From Pseudomonas sp. B21-028 (lineage in GTDB: Bacteria > Pseudomonadota > Gammaproteobacteria > Pseudomonadales > Pseudomonadaceae), in NCBI RefSeq assembly GCF_024749045.1, contig NZ_CP087184.1, forward strand, positions 1,922,001-1,986,000: a stretch of DNA of 64,000 nucleotides, written 5' to 3'. Below the pieces are notes generated by a model. That model ran no database searches. It was given only the letters and a program-made list of their open reading frames with translations, and was not told where the DNA came from. Shown here one piece after another: positions 61,898 to 64,000 of this stretch. Position numbers and translations under genes: made by a program. Positions within the stretch are counted from its first letter, which is position 1, and each line of letters starts with the position of its first letter.

Positions 61898-62040
61898 CCA
61901 TCGCGAGCAGGCTCGCTCCCACAGTGGGCCCGGGGTGTCGCAAATGCTGTGCTTCGCCGGGGGAATCCTGGTGGGAGCGGGGTGCTGCAAATGTTGCGTT
62001 CACCTCGAACCCCTGTGGGAGCGAGCCTGCTCGCGATGGT
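61898..62040. repeat. REP cluster between nasT and the transporter operon
   Basis: Two full units ('atcgcgagcaggctcgctcc' and 'ggagcgagcctgctcgcgat') flank a degenerate one near 61970 (ggtgggagcggggtgc). No gene lies in this part of the gap. Confidence 0.85.
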
Positions 62041-62063
62041 GCCGGGCGAGACGCCGCGAGGCG

Positions 62064-62639
62064 TCAGCCCAGCAACTCATTCATCGCAATGATCTGCTCC
62101 GCCACCTGGATCAGTTTCTGTTGGCGGCTCATGGCCTGGCGGCGCATCAGGGTGTAGGCCTGTTCTTCGTTGCAATCCTTCATCTTCATCAGCATGCCCT
62201 TGGCCAGTTCGATGCGCTTGCGTTCGGCCAGTTGCTGGTCCCGGGCCAGCAACTGGGCGCGCAGGGCCTGGTCGCTTTCAAAGCGGGCCATGGCCACGTC
62301 CAGGATCGGTTGCAGGCGTGCGGCGTGGATGCCTTCGACGATATAGGCGCTCACTCCCGACTTGATCGCCTGGCGCATCACATCGGGGTCGTGCTCGTCG
62401 GTGAACATGACGATCGGTCGTGGCTGATCGCGACTGACCAGCACGACTTGTTCCATGACATCCCGTCCGGGTGACTCGGTATCGATCAGGATCACGTCCG
62501 GACGCACTGTTTCGACGCGTTCGGGCAGGTCGATGGTCAGTCCGGATTCGTCAATGACGTCGAACCCGGCTTCCACCAGAGAGGCTTTGAGGCGACCGAC
62601 TTTTTTCGCGGTGTCGTTGATCAGCAGGATACGCAGCAT
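62064..62639 (-). CDS. nasT: NasT, ANTAR-domain antitermination regulator
   Basis: 191 residues. N-terminal receiver-like domain (LRILLINDTAKKVGRLKASL, Asp in DVILIDTESPGRD) and C-terminal three-helix ANTAR RNA-binding domain (ARDQQLAERKRIELAKGMLMKMKDCNEEQAYTLMRRQAM). In Azotobacter and Paracoccus NasT binds leader RNA to allow read-through of terminators before nitrate genes; NasS sequesters it without nitrate. The ATG at 62639 begins the receiver. It starts 14 bp after nasS. Confidence 0.94.
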   Translation of the reverse strand: MLRILLINDTAKKVGRLKASLVEAGFDVIDESGLTIDLPERVETVRPDVILIDTESPGRDVMEQVVLVSRDQPRPIVMFTDEHDPDVMRQAIKSGVSAYIVEGIHAARLQPILDVAMARFESDQALRAQLLARDQQLAERKRIELAKGMLMKMKDCNEEQAYTLMRRQAMSRQQKLIQVAEQIIAMNELLG

Positions 62640-62652
62640 GGTCGGGCTCCTG

Positions 62653-63864
62653 TCAGCGGCTGGCGAAAAGGGGAGCCGCATCGCTCAAGGCGTGCAGTTT
62701 GAAGCTGCGGGCATACCCGGCCGGATCCGAGCCGTCCCAGGTGGTACCGTCGATCAACTGGCTGCTGCGCATGGCCTGGAAGGTGGTCGAAATCCCCAGT
62801 GCCGTACACGCCTGGCGATACAGCTCGAGTTGCTGGACCTCCTGCGCCACGGCCAGGTAGTCCGGGTCTTCCCGCAACAAACCCCAGCGTCGGAACTGGG
62901 TCATGAACCACATACCGTCGGACAGATAGGGCACGTTCACCTCGCCGCCGCCATGGAAGCGCATGGCGTGGGGATCCTGCCAGCTGTTGCCCAGGCCATC
63001 GGCATAGGTCCCCAACAGACGGGGTTCGATGCAGTCCAGCGGGGCGTCGAGGTATTCGGGAGCGCTCAGCAGGTGTGCGGTGCCGCGGCGGTTCTCGGTG
63101 CTCTGTTCGATGAAACGGCTGGCTTCGAGGATCGCCATCACCAGCGCCCGCGCTGTATTGGGGTACTGCTCGACGAACGCACGGGTACAGCCCAGGACTT
63201 TTTCCGGATGATCGGGCCAGATGGTCTGGGTCGTCGCCAGGGTGAAGCCGAGGTTCTGTTTCACCGCGCTGGCGCACCAGGGCTCGCCGACACAGAGCCC
63301 GTCGATACGCCCGGCTTGCAGATGCGCAATCATCTGCGGCGGCGGTACCACCACGCTGTCGACATCCGACAAGGGGTGAATACCCTGGGCGGCGAGCCAG
63401 TAATAAAGCCACATCGCATGGGTGCCGGTGGGGAATGTCTGGGCAAAAGTCAGTTTCGGGCGAGTTTGGTGCACATGGCGCTCCAGTGCCTCAGGACTGG
63501 TCACGCCCATCGCCTGCAAGCCGTGGGAGAGGTTGATGCTCTGGCCGTTCTGGTTCAGCCCCATCAGCACCGCCATGTCGGTCGGCGCGACACCGCCGAT
63601 GCCCAGGTGCACGGCGTAGATCAGGCCATACAGGCTATGGGCCGCGTCGATTTCACCGCTGACCAGCTTGTCCCGCAGGTTGGCCCAGGACGTCTGGCGC
63701 TTGAGGTTCAAGGTCAGGCCGTAGGGTTGGGCGAAGCCCTGGGTGGCGGCCACCACGACCGGGGCGCAGTCGCTCAAGGCCATGAAGCCCAGGTTGATCG
63801 CGCTTTTTTCCGGGGCGTCGCTGCCATTGACCCAGGCCAGGGGGTTGGCTGGAATTTCATTCAT
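62653..63864 (-). CDS. nasS: NasS, cytoplasmic nitrate/nitrite sensor
   Basis: 403 residues, related to the nitrate-binding proteins NrtA/CmpA but without signal peptide or lipobox, as expected for the cytoplasmic sensor that holds NasT inactive. Visible: INLGFMALSDCAPVVVA, HSLYGLIYAVHLGIGG, GLCVGEPWCASA. The ATG at 63864 has GGAAGG ten bases before it; an ATG at 63882 has no ribosome-binding site because it follows the T-tract of a terminator. Same operon as nasT. Confidence 0.93.
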   Translation of the reverse strand: MNEIPANPLAWVNGSDAPEKSAINLGFMALSDCAPVVVAATQGFAQPYGLTLNLKRQTSWANLRDKLVSGEIDAAHSLYGLIYAVHLGIGGVAPTDMAVLMGLNQNGQSINLSHGLQAMGVTSPEALERHVHQTRPKLTFAQTFPTGTHAMWLYYWLAAQGIHPLSDVDSVVVPPPQMIAHLQAGRIDGLCVGEPWCASAVKQNLGFTLATTQTIWPDHPEKVLGCTRAFVEQYPNTARALVMAILEASRFIEQSTENRRGTAHLLSAPEYLDAPLDCIEPRLLGTYADGLGNSWQDPHAMRFHGGGEVNVPYLSDGMWFMTQFRRWGLLREDPDYLAVAQEVQQLELYRQACTALGISTTFQAMRSSQLIDGTTWDGSDPAGYARSFKLHALSDAAPLFASR

Positions 63865-63884
63865 CGAGGCATCACCTTCCATAT

Positions 63885-63982
63885 AAAAAAAGCGCCGTAC
63901 CCGGACGAATGCCAGAGCAAGGCCGGATGACGACGCCGTTGTCCTTCAAACAGTGTTTCACTCATTCCATCGTTGGCATGAG
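63885..63982 (-). ncRNA. ANTAR-type antitermination leader of nasS
   Basis: On the minus strand: P1 with loop AACGAT in a CTCAT-CC/GG-ATGAG stem (63961-63982), P2 GAC-AACGGC-GTC (63932-63943), both with A1 and G4 in the hexaloop. P2 overlaps the 5' arm (GCGTCGT) of a terminator whose 3' arm is ACGGCGC followed by seven T (63885-63936). The nasS ATG is 21 bp past the terminator. The promoter must lie beyond or at the window end. Confidence 0.78.
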
Positions 63983-64000
63983 CGTCGATGACTACAGGGG

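Overview
The window reads as chromosome of a Pseudomonas of the fluorescens group. Evidence: high GC, the block ppsR-ppsA-hydrolase-rraA-cmaX-cfrX-cmpX-sigX-oprF-cobA-nasC-nirD-nirB-kinase/phosphatase-nasA-nasT-nasS (an order I recall from P. aeruginosa around PA1769-PA1786), and dispersed palindromic REP elements of the 'gcgagcaggctcgctccca' type. There is no prophage, integron, CRISPR array, rRNA or tRNA that I can see. The only mobile-looking DNA is a 139-bp MITE-like palindrome at the moeA stop, two copies of a smaller palindrome, and REP clusters.

Layout. 1-7.7 kb: htpX (cut by the window edge), alaA, msrB, a glutathione peroxidase plus OhrR-type regulator operon, a hybrid sensor kinase, a DUF815 ATPase and a free-methionine sulfoxide reductase. 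7.7-15.1 kb: signalling block with an HD-GYP sensor and an EvgAS/BvgAS-like pair. 15.5-23.4 kb: dgt, a three-gene YqjD/YqjE/YqjK-like membrane operon, ammonium transporter, Kef-type antiporter, a glutaredoxin-like protein, a small gene behind a perfect LexA box, an RluA-family pseudouridine synthase and a small lipoprotein. 23.5-25.9 kb: molybdenum cofactor genes mobA, moaB, moeA. 26-36.4 kb: mixed housekeeping and regulators (yegS, a NarL-type two-component pair, cheV behind a FliA promoter, MOSC protein, ppnP, DEDDh exonuclease, TetR regulator, orphan solute-binding protein, alpha/beta hydrolase). 36.5-42.1 kb: dsbG, a TlpA-like membrane thioredoxin and dsbD, divergent from a two-component system matching DsbRS. 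42.2-51.9 kb: GNAT, ppsR/ppsA, hydrolase, rraA, then cmaX-cfrX-cmpX-sigX-oprF. 52.1-64 kb: nitrate assimilation, all on the minus strand.

The most interesting part is regulatory RNA in the nitrate region. Three separate 5' leaders (before nirB, before the nitrate transporter and before nasS) each hold A1/G4-type hexaloop hairpins, the last of which overlaps an intrinsic terminator. This is the architecture bound by ANTAR antiterminators, and the ANTAR protein NasT is encoded here. Two of the leaders also sit behind clear sigma-54 -24/-12 promoters, so nitrogen limitation and nitrate would act as two gates in series. The nasS leader suggests that the sensor operon is itself controlled by the factor it encodes. 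MoCo synthesis (mobA/moaB/moeA), siroheme supply (cobA) and ammonium uptake (amt, with its own sigma-54 promoter) fit the same nitrogen theme.

Other points worth following: an uncharacterised 106-aa gene under a perfect LexA box, an OhrR-like regulator paired with a peroxidase instead of ohr, an HD-GYP domain with an unusually long insertion, and a Ser/Thr kinase-PP2C fusion co-transcribed with the nitrate transporter.
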